NCBI RefSeq assembly: GCF_029227915.1
Contig: NC_079878.1
Location: 12,276,001 to 12,340,000 of the forward strand
Source: Hydractinia symbiolongicarpus
Taxonomy: Eukaryota > Cnidaria > Hydrozoa > Anthoathecata > Hydractiniidae
Length of the DNA: 64,000 bases
Direction of reading: 5' to 3'
Below, in pieces: positions 23,341 through 32,908 of this stretch. The notes under the pieces were generated by a model. It was not told the origin of the DNA and made no database searches. It worked only from the letters and a program-made list of their open reading frames with translations. The position numbers and the translations under genes were made by a program. Numbering within the stretch: the stretch's first letter is position 1; the number at the start of each line of letters is the position of its first letter.

Positions 23341-23549
23341 AAATATTTCTTTTTTTCTCACACACTAATATCCTCATTTCTGAAATTACATCATTGACAA
23401 TATTTTACAATTTATTTAACAAGTTTTCAAAATACAATTTCCACTTCTCTTCATGTTATGATTGTTCGGACGACGACAGTCCCAATAATAACGATGATCG
23501 AAACATATTTGACTGTACTAGAAGTTTACTCCCCTATTATATCTACATG

Positions 23550-23659
23550 CAACCTCCTCCCCGGGGCATCTTGTATCTTTTCTGACTTCGGTATGGCGAT
23601 ACGAACATGGTCTCGCCGTCCCGATATAAAAGAGACAGCAGACGCTGGGAACGAGGTTG
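23550..23659. mobile_element. Short MITE, AACCTCG family, copy C
   Basis: This 110-bp element starts CAACCTCCTCCCCGGGGCAT and ends CGCTGGGAACGAGGTTG. A perfect 9-bp target duplication, ATCTACATG, lies at 23541-23549 and 23660-23668. It has no coding capacity. Confidence 0.88.
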
Positions 23660-23849
23660 ATCTACATGTTATTATATACATTTGAACGTTTTTATCTGTT
23701 GCTATTATTAAAAAAGTGTTTAGAGTGCAAATTTCAAATTATATCAATCTTGTATCCTTTCAGTTAATTTTGGATTTATTCCATAAAATCTCCAAAACTA
23801 TTTCTAGGTTTTTTTGGTGATTCTACGCACTAAAGACTGTGTCTGTTTC

Positions 23850-23943
23850 CAACCTCGTTTCCAAGGCAATATTTTGCTTTTTTATATACACAGCGCAATA
23901 TCTAATATCAATATAGCCAAAAATTGCCCTGGGAATGAGGTTG
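23850..23943. mobile_element. Short MITE, AACCTCG family, copy D
   Basis: This 94-bp element starts CAACCTCGTTTCCAAGGCAA and ends TTGCCCTGGGAATGAGGTTG. The flanks TGTCTGTTTC (23840-23849) and TGTCTTTGTC (23944-23953) match at 8 of 10 positions, consistent with a 10-bp target duplication. It lies 170 bp from copy C and directly upstream of a LINE fragment. Confidence 0.8.
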
Positions 23944-23949
23944 TGTCTT

Positions 23950-24684
23950 TGTCAAATTTTAGCAGGGCAGAAATGCTAAACGACCGGAGTTACTGTCATC
24001 ACTATATTGATCTTATTTACTGTTTACAACGTTGTGCAGTTAGACTAATTTCTTTTGCGCAATGCAGAATGACTTCTACCCATCTTTTCTCTAATCTTAA
24101 TATTTTAAAACATGCTGATTTGGTCCACATGAAAAATGTAATTTTTCTGTACAATCTATATCACGGAAAACTCCCAGAGGCACTTCTTGATACTTACAAA
24201 GTTGACCTTGGAGGAAAGAGTTGACTTTTCCCACTCTTAGCGGACTCGTGGATCTATTCTTGGTTTGATAAATCCCCCCACTGTGTTAACTAAATCCTTC
24301 GGCTTGAACTCTATTCGAAGTCAGTCCATTTATTCATGGAATTTTGTACAAAACTCCTTTCCCTCAACTCAACTAGTCTCTCTCCCTCTCCTAAACTAAC
24401 TTCTTCTCTGATCCAGTTCTTTTTCTCATTGTACTGCTGAGTTTGTCATCATTTGTTTTTTTTTTTAATATGTTATTGCGTTTTGCATATGTTTTTGTTT
24501 GTTTGTTTTAATGTTTTGTTTTTGTATATTAAGGGTAGCCAGCATCTTGTCATAGCCGTAGGCTAATAATGCTGGTCTCCTTACAGTGATAGCCTAATTT
24601 TCTTCGTAAATTTGATATTTATTTGACTTTTACCTTATGTATGCTATTACTGTAGAATAAATACTTCTTCTTCTTCTTCTTTTT
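23950..24684 (+). mobile_element. 5'-truncated CR1/L2-like LINE (RT C-terminus and 3' end)
   Basis: The plus-strand reading LIYCLQRCAVRLISFAQCRM and then LNILKHADLVHMKNVIFLYN matches the region after the RT catalytic core in CR1/L2-type non-LTR elements. After a frameshift near 24230 the frame continues (RGSILGLINPPTVLTKSFGL and SIYSWNFVQNSFPS), the usual end of ORF2. A 3' UTR of about 250 bp follows (including TAGCCGTAGGCTAATAATGC) and ends in AATAAATACTTC with a (TTC)n tail at about 24665-24682. The 5' end, including the endonuclease and catalytic RT motifs, is missing. Confidence 0.75.
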
Positions 24685-25100
24685 TATATGGTAGGTGTAA
24701 GTTGTGTCTTTGTTCCCCTATATGACTTGTCTTTTTGCCGTCACGGTCCCTCGTGGAAAATAACCTGGAGGTTTGATTACCTACTCACAGCGGGAGGACA
24801 TGATATAACTCTCAATGAAAATATACCCATAAGTTTGTCTCAAGTGTAAAACAACCCTTACAGGCACCAACATGGTAGCCAAAAAAGCATGGAACTGTCA
24901 ACTGTGCTCGTGTTTTGAAGCGAAAGTAAACAGGTAACAAGAAAATAACGTCGCCCCGGTTTATTATTGTCTGTATCTTTTAGTTCTTACTACCCGAGCG
25001 TTATTTTTTTCACATAGTTGTTCTTTAAAGTATCAGCTTTGGGGGAAGGTAGTAGCTACACCACAATTTCTCAAACGCACCAGAAACTTTTAGCTAACTC
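24685..25100. other. Short intergenic stretch, nothing recognised
   Basis: AT-rich DNA between the LINE tail and the nested inverted-repeat element. I see no gene or repeat boundary in it. Confidence 0.4.
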
Positions 25101-26107
25101 TAATAGACCTTTATAGAAAGATGCGGAAGCTTGCTGAAGGTTGCGGAATAAAGGTCTTTTCAGTCCATTTCTTTCTACGGAAACATTTTTGAGCTTTTAA
25201 ACTATTATCAAGTGTCAATGGATAACTTCTGATTAACACATATTCATATAAAGTCGTAATGATACCTTCGTGCTAAGAACAGACTTAAAAGGACCTTAAT
25301 TCACCTAGTGCCCTTGTTCTGCCAATCTTGGGACACTGCCCAATTTTTGGACATAAAAATGCCCAGTCTTAAGACTGGGCAAGGCGTTACAAGATTGGGC
25401 ATGTTAGGCCCATCTTTAGACGCCTTTTAAATTTAAAAAAGGGATGCGCCACACAAGCTCTGTTGTTAGCAAGACCCATCAACCATTCTCAGGCACATTA
25501 AAACATCATATTTGGGGTATATGATAAACAAAAAACAAAAAACAAAAAACTGTTGAGTTGACCAGGCCAGTTTTTGGGCCTAGTAAAAATCGTAACTAGC
25601 AGGTATTATACATTTGGCATTTGTATACAGCTAGTGACATAATTTTTTAGAAAAAGGTTTATATATAAAGAATCAGATAAATCGTTAGCTGTTAACTTCA
25701 TTTTGAATGAGAAATTTAGCTAGCTATAGCGATAGTCAGCCATATGTGGTTAAATAGTTTCAATTTTTTATACACATATTTATATAAATGGTATAATATT
25801 TTCATCTTTTGATTTTCTGAGAAAAGTTTCAATTTAAAGTTCCTTTTAAGAGATGCAGTCTAAAGTTGTCACTGTTCTCTTTGTTCTCCACGATTGTTCT
25901 AAGATTAGACATGTATGTCTATATATTGGGCAGTCCAGTCTTAAGATTGGCTACCCATTTGTCACTGTCAAAAGATTGACCTGGCCAGTCTTAAGATGGG
26001 GCACGTTCCAAGATTGGGCAGAACACACCCATCTTTTTGCCTGCCACGCAATTGTTAAAGCCGAAAGGCCTTACCACATACAATGTTAGCATTCAAAAGG
26101 TCTATTA
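25101..26107. mobile_element. Nested inverted-repeat element with internal palindromes
   Basis: Outer arms TAATAGACCTTT (25101-25112) and AAAAGGTCTATTA (26095-26107) are inverted. Inside them a second pair, GTTCTGCCAATCTTGG (25316-25331) and CCAAGATTGGGCAGAAC (26008-26024), bounds about 709 bp. The inner part repeats the motif (C)CCAGTCTTAAGA(C/T)(T/G)GG(G) in several places and includes a perfect 22-bp palindrome at 25360-25381. There is no coding capacity. It is best read as one MITE inserted in another, or a fold-back element. Confidence 0.55.
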
Positions 26108-26780
26108 TACTCACCACTTTTGCCTACTCAAAAAATCCTTCTGAGACTATGACTCAGAAAAAAGCTTATTTATATTTCAGATTGTTGGTCTCTAATTTCT
26201 ATTAATATTTCCTACGAATTTGAGATAGACAAATGTGTGTATTTTACATGCTAGCTGTAGGCAGCAGCCTCACAGATATTAAGCAATATCTATCAGTCAG
26301 GAAAAACTTTTATATATATGCTGTTACAGTATAAATAGTATGTTACCTTAAAATTAAATGATCAATACATTTTAAATAAGGGAATTACAGCGTAAATACG
26401 CTGTCTTAAACCTTGAATGCTAATATACAGCTTTTTTGCCCTGGTCGCATTGTGTTTTGTTTTTTAATGGAAGGAATAACTTAAAATTTAGTGTTGTTAT
26501 AATAAAACCATGTTCATTTAAAGGGGAACTCCAGTAAATTTTCAAAATTTTTAAAATTACAATATTACATGTCTGTATAACATCCAAAAAAGAATTTTAA
26601 GATAAAAGGTTCTAAAAGTCATGAAAAAAGCAATTTTGCCTCATATCATTTCTACTTTCACTTCATTATATATTTCCACAACAAGTAGTCTGGACACTAG
26701 TATTCTTCTGACGTCATTCGTGACAACAACATTCGGTGCGTTACTTTCTTGCAGTAGTAAACTTATCTTGAAGTAGTTAT

Positions 26781-27139
26781 ATGTCATCTTCCTCTTCTGA
26801 TGTAAGCAATGTTGAATTTAATGAAGAATTTGGTTTATCTCCTTTCATGTTCGAACCAGAACGTAGTCAAGGTGAAGTGGCTGCAGCTTTAGAAAGCAAC
26901 GTTGGTGCTAAAAACTGCGATGTTGAGTGCTGCCAGTGCAAAAAGTGTAAAACTACGGACACTGATTTCGTCATGAGTTTTGCAATAGATCATATTGGTT
27001 TGCTGCCTATAAACATTATATATAGTGGGCGTATGAAAGACTGGGCATAGGTTATCGAAAGCCTATACCATCATGTGTTGTGTGGGTAATCCGTAATGAA
27101 TACCCGCAGCCCGATGGGGTATACGTGCCATACACATAA
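26781..27139 (+). pseudogene. P2X7-type C-terminal (ballast) domain ORF inside the transposon
   Basis: The frame opens MSSSSSDVSNVEFNEEFGLS, followed by PFMFEPERSQ, a Cys cluster (CDVECCQCKKCK), and then degenerates near 27050. In another frame it continues [20 protein letters not shown] and ends PYT-stop at 27139. The xPYMFEP-type start, Cys-rich block and IPSCVV.xIR..(F/Y)P block occur in this order in the zinc-binding cytoplasmic tail of P2X7 and in stand-alone homologues in invertebrates. The middle Cys/His segment of the domain looks deleted, and there is one frame change. No P2X channel part is present. It runs convergent to the transposase (173 bp apart) within the same TIRs. Confidence 0.6.
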
Positions 27140-27311
27140 TCAGGAATGGATTTGGACAAATAAAATATATAAGAACATGTATAATTGTAAAGATGATGAA
27201 TGAAATTTTTACAAAATATGTTTTTAAAATATAACAAATGTCCTCCGGAATTGTAAAATAAGCGTTTCTTGATGTAATGCTAAATATCATTTATAAACCA
27301 GGGGGTTACTT

Positions 27312-29832
27312 TTAGGTAAATCTTGAACACATATTTGGGACAACAACTTCCTTTCCAGGGTTTGTTTTTAATGCAATATTTCTGGGTGTTTCAGGCAACT
27401 TGAAAAATATAGGAGCTTTGATTTTTTGAACCAAATCAAACACTTCCTTCATCAAGTCCTCTTGGTATTTCTTTTTTTTGGATCCATTACTTTTTTGCCA
27501 CCAACTCTTTTGTAATTTTGGTGAAAGAAACTTTGAACTTCAACCTCCCATTGGATGTAGTGGCTTGTTGTCGTTCTACACCCGAGTTGTGGTCAAGCAC
27601 AGCTAGTTGCGTCCTAGCAACAATCCCAGCGTACGAGAATGCTAAGCGTTTGGGGCAGTACTTGTTCAACAGGGAATGGTAAACCTCGAGCTGTCCAGTG
27701 TGCTTGATATCAGCTACGTATTTTAAATCGTTTAGTAGCTGTTTTTCATTAACAATTTTCTCCAGGGTGATGTAAGCAGGTCTTTCTTCGGTTAACCACT
27801 TCTTCTGAGCTTGTTGTAGCAGGGTAAGTTCTTTAGGAGCACACTTATGATATAGCGTATTATTTATCCAATAATGCACCCCACAGATATGACAGAGTAA
27901 ACTCTGCCACTTTTCCTTCAATAATTTTGTATCTCCTTCGCAAGTCGAACAAGCCCACCAGAAGTGGTTTATGATATACTTCATCCAGTCATTCAAGTCA
28001 CGACAGCTCTTTTTTTTGCAGCTTTCAAAATCTTTTTTTTTTTTGATATTTTTTGTCATGTGCCACACATCAAACTGGTGCGATATATGTTCATGTTTGA
28101 TGCACATAAACTTTCGTATCTGGCTATGTCTGTCGGTAACTAGTGTGTCCACTATTACGCCAGCTTGGTCGATAAATTCCAAGTACTCAGCAACTGCATG
28201 TTTTTCCCTGCGTGCTGAGTTTTCTGCTAAACAAATGGTAAAATAAAAAAGTTCACTACCTCATTTGTCATGGCGTCCATGAGGCTGTATGTACCATATT
28301 TAGCACTAAATCCAGGTGAGATACAGCGACCATCTCCGACACCCTCAAGCGCAACTAGTCTAACAATGTGGCTTCCTGATAATGCGTTATTGCTGGGAAT
28401 AAAAATCTTCGCTGAAGTTCATGGAACTGCGACCTATTTAAAAAGTTAACATTTGCAGTTTCAAATGCTTCTTTCACACCTTGAAATGTTAACCCGTTGA
28501 ACAACATCCCAGCAGACAGCCTTACCGTTCCTTCCGCAATTTGTTTTAAGTAAGGTTGTGATCTCCAAGTCACTTTGCGGTTACCGGCGCAAACCAATTT
28601 CACAATAAGCATACTACCCTTAGTTATATGTTTTTTATTAGTAGCTTTCTCACCGCATTCAAAACAGAATTTGAAGAGTGACTTAAGCATTTCAGAGTAC
28701 ACTAGAAACATTGTTGAAGGTCCAATCGACTACGTACCTTCCCTAATATCAACATCTTGCTCATTAACATCACTATCAGCCGTATCGGCACTACTATCGA
28801 CCGTATCAACATCGCTACTGACATGATCTTCTACTTCACTTGCTCAAAATGAAGAGCAATCTCCAATTTCATCTCCCTCTTTCGCAATAAGGTTGACTGT
28901 GGAAATGCTAGCATGTTGAGTTAATGTAACAGTTTGCGTGTTCGTCGAAGACAAAGTTGGACTCATCTGAGTAGACATTGATTTGCATAACACAACAATA
29001 ACCATAGTGCTCTTTGTTCGCATTGGTGTAGCACAGCTCACTTCTTTATTAATCATGACAACATCAACAGTTTGCGTAATAGCATCCTTAAAAAGGGACT
29101 CGGCTTCTAGGGAAGGTGCTTCCGGGCCATCTAAAGTAAAGAACACAGTAAGAAATTTTTTATTCCTTAAAAGAACAAATATTTTTTCCAACTCCAAGAT
29201 TTTTAAATCTGATCATTTTTTTGGAAGAGCACATAAAAAAGACATTTGAGGCTGAAAAAGTGTGAAAAAAAAACAACAACTAGACTGAGGTAAAATTTAA
29301 ATGTTCTTATAAAAAACGTGTACAAATATGTTTAACCATTATTGGCCTGCTGGGTTAAACGAACGTGTGAAATAAAAAAGTTCACCACTTTTGGAATAGC
29401 GTTTAGTAATAATTTAAACTTTTTCACAGAGCCACAGAGCTCCGCCTAAATATTAAAATTTAAAAATGTATTTTTACCCCCTGGTTATTCATGGACAAAA
29501 AGATCAAAAGACAGGTTTTCAGAAAATTATTGAAAGTAAATAAAGTTTCGCAACAAGCTTATTTACAAAAGAAATAATGTGAAAAGAAGTCAAGAAAAAT
29601 TTAAGAAGTGCAAGAAATACCTTGAGATCGCGTTGAAAACATTCGGACATGAAATGCATACCACAAAGAACGAAATTCGCGTCTGCTGGATATGGTGGAT
29701 CTCGCTTCGTAGCTGCTAGCCATTTCTTACGACGTTTTTTATTTTCTTTTACACCCTTTTACACCTTTTTAGATCAGCTACCGATTTTTTGGTGGAAGAG
29801 TTACCACAATTTAAAGCACCACAAGTAACCAT
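27312..29832 (-). pseudogene. THAP-domain DDE transposase of the Kolobok element
   Basis: 29832-29621 starts MVTCGALNCGNSSTKK and has KKWLAATKRDPPYP and LCGMHF. These are the C2CH spacing and Trp of a THAP zinc finger, with a frame break near 29750. Linker coding follows (29197-28844). Then 28711-28355 (FECGEKATNKKHITKGS ... FLFPAITHYQEATLLD), GDGRCISPGFSAKYGTYSLM near 28320, and the catalytic core at 28182-27487 with VTDRHSQIRK, HQFDVWHMTKNI, NHFWWAC and TGQLEVYHS. The tail resumes in another frame and stops at 27312. At least three frame breaks make it non-functional. Family role: cut-and-paste transposition at TTAA. Confidence 0.75.
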
Positions 29833-30133
29833 GATAACAGTAAAATCAATGGTATATTTATGACTTGTTTGAAGTGGTGTAATCGACAACTGAAGTATTC
29901 CGGCGTGCAGAAAGCTGTTGTCATAAAATATGTCACAATAAACATTAGAGCCCGGACCTCGATGATAACAACAAAAAGATGGCGTCGTTTGAAAAAAAAC
30001 AGTAACAATCCTAAACTTTGATAGACATATCATTTGTAATACAAATTTTGAAAAAAAAATTTGCAAAAATTATTCAAACGATGGTGTTTATTCAACACAC
30101 AAATTTTGAAAAATGACCGGACTTCCCCTTTAC

Positions 30134-32264
30134 AGGCGCGCAATCACCCTTTTCAAAAAAAATTGACATCTGCATTTTTTTATTTATTTCAAAGTTCAGA
30201 CAGAGTTATGACTTTCGAAAATTTGAGGATATAAAACTTGCTAGAAATTAGGCTATTCCTTGAGACAAGTGCCATCGCATGCGCACTCTCCTGCACACTC
30301 GTAAAATAATTTACAAGTGCTTTTTATCGCATTTGTGAATTTTTTTCTCTAAAATATTAGAGAGCGATGAAAAAGACAATTACGCTGATTACGTAACATT
30401 TATTTCTTAGTGATTGATTTGTTTAAAAAGTATAGAGAACATTAAAGTCGGCCCCTTTCCTTCATGCTGAAACTCTTATGCTTGGCTGGTGCATTACACT
30501 GAAACTCGAACGAAAGACCGAAGACCATTTGGAACCATGCCACAAGTCAGTCCGACCTTCATCGTTACAGAGAATACTGCGAGAAGAGTGCGCACCCATG
30601 CAAGTTAAGTATAACCAGAACATGGGAGAGGTTAGGTGTCCTGTACTTTAATACAGCTTTCGGATGAATGTTTTTGTGATGTAATACCAAAGAAACAACA
30701 TGTTGAATAAAGTTTAAAAAATCTTTTTAAAAGGGGAAAGAGAAATCAAAAATGTCTAGAAATATATTTAATGCCAAGAATATATAGCATATCTGCCAAC
30801 ACATCATCACGTTAAACGTTGTTTCAACCTTGCACTTGTGGTTAATACATTTTACAAAATCTATTTCTGTACAGCTTTAATAACATATAACGTTGCGGTA
30901 AACAAAAAATAGTTAAGTGTGAATCACATTTGCAAATATTCACGTTGCACTTAATTTTGCTTACGTGTGTGATTTTTTGCACACCATAGCACTCGTAATT
31001 TTTTTAGCGGGTGCTTTTTGTGGCTCTGGCATAGTTTTATTCAAGAAATGGCCTGAGAAATGGAAATAATGGTACCTTAATATCTTTAAGGGAAAGTTTG
31101 GTCAAAAAATTATATTTTCATAAACAATAGTCATAAAAGAAAAAAGACGGATACCATAATTCTTTTTAAATGAAAGCCTCTTTTTACTGAAATAATCTGT
31201 ATTAAACACGCATAAAAACACCTCCGTATATTGACCCCTTTACATTTTTACGAAGGTTGGTCGAGTTGGAATTATGATGTTCTATAGTTCAAAAAACAAA
31301 GTTCGGTGTTGGGAACATGTCTATGCATTTTTATTATTTAAATATGCCAAACTGTGCCTTGGCTGTACAAATCGAAGTAGCGATAATAAAAAGACAGAAA
31401 AAGATAGGGGAGCGAGGAAAATAAGGAGGTAGGGAAGGAAACGCTGACAACGAAAGACGGAGATAATAAGGAAAGAAAAGATCAGGTAGTTTAGAACCAG
31501 AATGCTTCATAAGTTTTGTTAGCTATCTCTGTTAGTTATGTTTGTTAGCTATGTTTTACCAAACAGCCAAACATTTGTATTTCTCGTATTTAGAAAAATT
31601 CAGCACAATTTCATTTATTATAGCCATTTCCAAAACAAAACCATGTCAAAAAATTATTATATTTCCTTTCCATGTTCGCATTTTCTTTCCCCAGCACTGA
31701 ATGTGTTTTTTTTTTCACATCTAAAATTCTTCAAGAACATGTCCTTTTGCAAGACAGGGGTATAAAATTTAGTCTTGTCTTCTACCGAGTGCATTGCATT
31801 GCTACTTAAATTATTGAGGGGAGACAGTGCAGTGGTTAGTAATGGTTTACAAAGACAAACCATTCCAAAAATTTCGGCTTCAGTTATACATTGTTTTTTT
31901 AAAAGGAAAAACTTTTAAAATAACCCCCGTCTGAAGTTTTGTTTTTTGAGCACACTTTCTTATTCGATTTGTAAAGCTGAATAGAATAAAACAACCACTG
32001 TTGTGTTTTATTGTGACGTTGTTTTGGCAGTAGCAAATAATACCGAATAAAATATATGTGAAGGAGAGTTGAATGATTTGGAGATAAAACTCATGTTAGG
32101 CAAAATATTTTGAAAAAGTCACATGCAATTCTGGCATAAATTTGGAAATCAAAAACCTGGTACGTAGTTAAATGTTGTATTTAGTTGTGCTCCACTTTTG
32201 CCGATACTTCATTTTGTTATTGTTATTCTGAATAGGCTTCTAAAGTAGATCTTTTTTTCTTCAG
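30134..32264. other. Intergenic DNA, no gene resolved
   Basis: Two kilobases between the Kolobok element and an orphan exon. Short ORFs (for example around 31538-31765) have no recognisable domain. I see no clear repeat boundaries. Confidence 0.4.
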
Positions 32265-32450
32265 AAAACACACGACAATTCTGCATTTAACCTCCAAATG
32301 TTCGGTGGAACTGTGAACCTAAATGGACGAAAGATTGAATTCAACAGCACTTGTACATTGGATACAAGTGACTTTCAACGTAAATTAAATTCTATCCTCC
32401 AACCCTGTCCCTCTACTTTGTTGATCGAGCAGACAGACGGCCAGGAATAG
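32265..32450 (+). CDS. Orphan 3' terminal exon of an unidentified gene
   Basis: After a strong acceptor (TTTTTTTCTTCAG) a 61-codon open frame reads KTHDNSAFNLQMFGGTVNLN ... CPSTLLIEQTDGQE-stop, in phase 0. Amino-acid composition is protein-like, unlike the Lys/Phe-rich chance ORFs around it. I found no upstream exon that joins it and do not recognise the protein. The Copia element begins 80 bp after the stop, so it would interrupt this gene's 3' UTR. It could also be a gene fragment. Confidence 0.35.
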   Translation, partial: KTHDNSAFNLQMFGGTVNLNGRKIEFNSTCTLDTSDFQRKLNSILQPCPSTLLIEQTDGQE

Positions 32451-32529
32451 TAGCCAATTTTGAATCTTTAAATATTTACATGCAATATCTATTATTTTAA
32501 GGGCCATTGCAAGCATATGTTGAAATAGA

Positions 32530-32627
32530 TGATAAAATTGACAACAATGTAGATTAACGCCAATCAGGGGACCAAGCCCACTATCTATTATATACACTAA
32601 AATATACAAAGCATATATGAATTAACA
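32530..32627 (-). repeat. 3' LTR of the Copia element (98 bp)
   Basis: On the element strand it begins TGTTAATTCATATATGC and ends TTTTATCA. It differs from the 5' LTR at one position (C versus T in TTAA(C/T)GCCAATC on the plus strand). A purine-rich stretch (AAGAAAGACAGAGA) lies about 10 bp upstream of it and is the best polypurine-tract candidate. Confidence 0.95.
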
Positions 32628-32908
32628 TTAGTAAAAATCTCTGTCTTTCTTGTGCACACTATGGTGGCTGGTCCGTGAAGCGGTGGAGAAATAAACAAAA
32701 CAAAGAATAGGAAAATCCAAAACAAAAGATGAAACGTCCAGAGATGAAAATGTCCACAGTAGAAGATAAGCGTTTATCAATTCTCATCTATCATTGTTTC
32801 TCACTGTTTTAAGAACACAAAAGCTTCAGAATAAAACCAATATCGATAATCAAACAATAAGCATCTGTGCTATAACAGTTTTGAATCGACTTCAACCAAC
32901 AAAAGTCA

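Larger units (their letters stand above)
26522..30129 (-). mobile_element. Kolobok-like DNA transposon, 3.6 kb, full length but decayed
   Basis: Terminal inverted repeats begin AGGGGAACTCCAGTAAATTT at 26522. At 30129, read on the minus strand, they begin AGGGGAAGTCCGGTCATTTT, and both continue into TTCAAAATTT. Flanks are TTAA (26518-26521) and TTAC (30130-30133), a TTAA target duplication with one change. A THAP domain, a DDE-type transposase core and a TTAA duplication are the hallmarks of the Kolobok superfamily. A second ORF related to the P2X7 C-terminal domain lies on the opposite strand near one end. The coding regions carry frameshifts, so this copy should be non-autonomous. Confidence 0.85.

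Noticed and set aside
27971-29249. Plus-strand ORFs over the transposase
   Set aside because: Antisense shadows of the THAP/DDE coding region on the minus strand.
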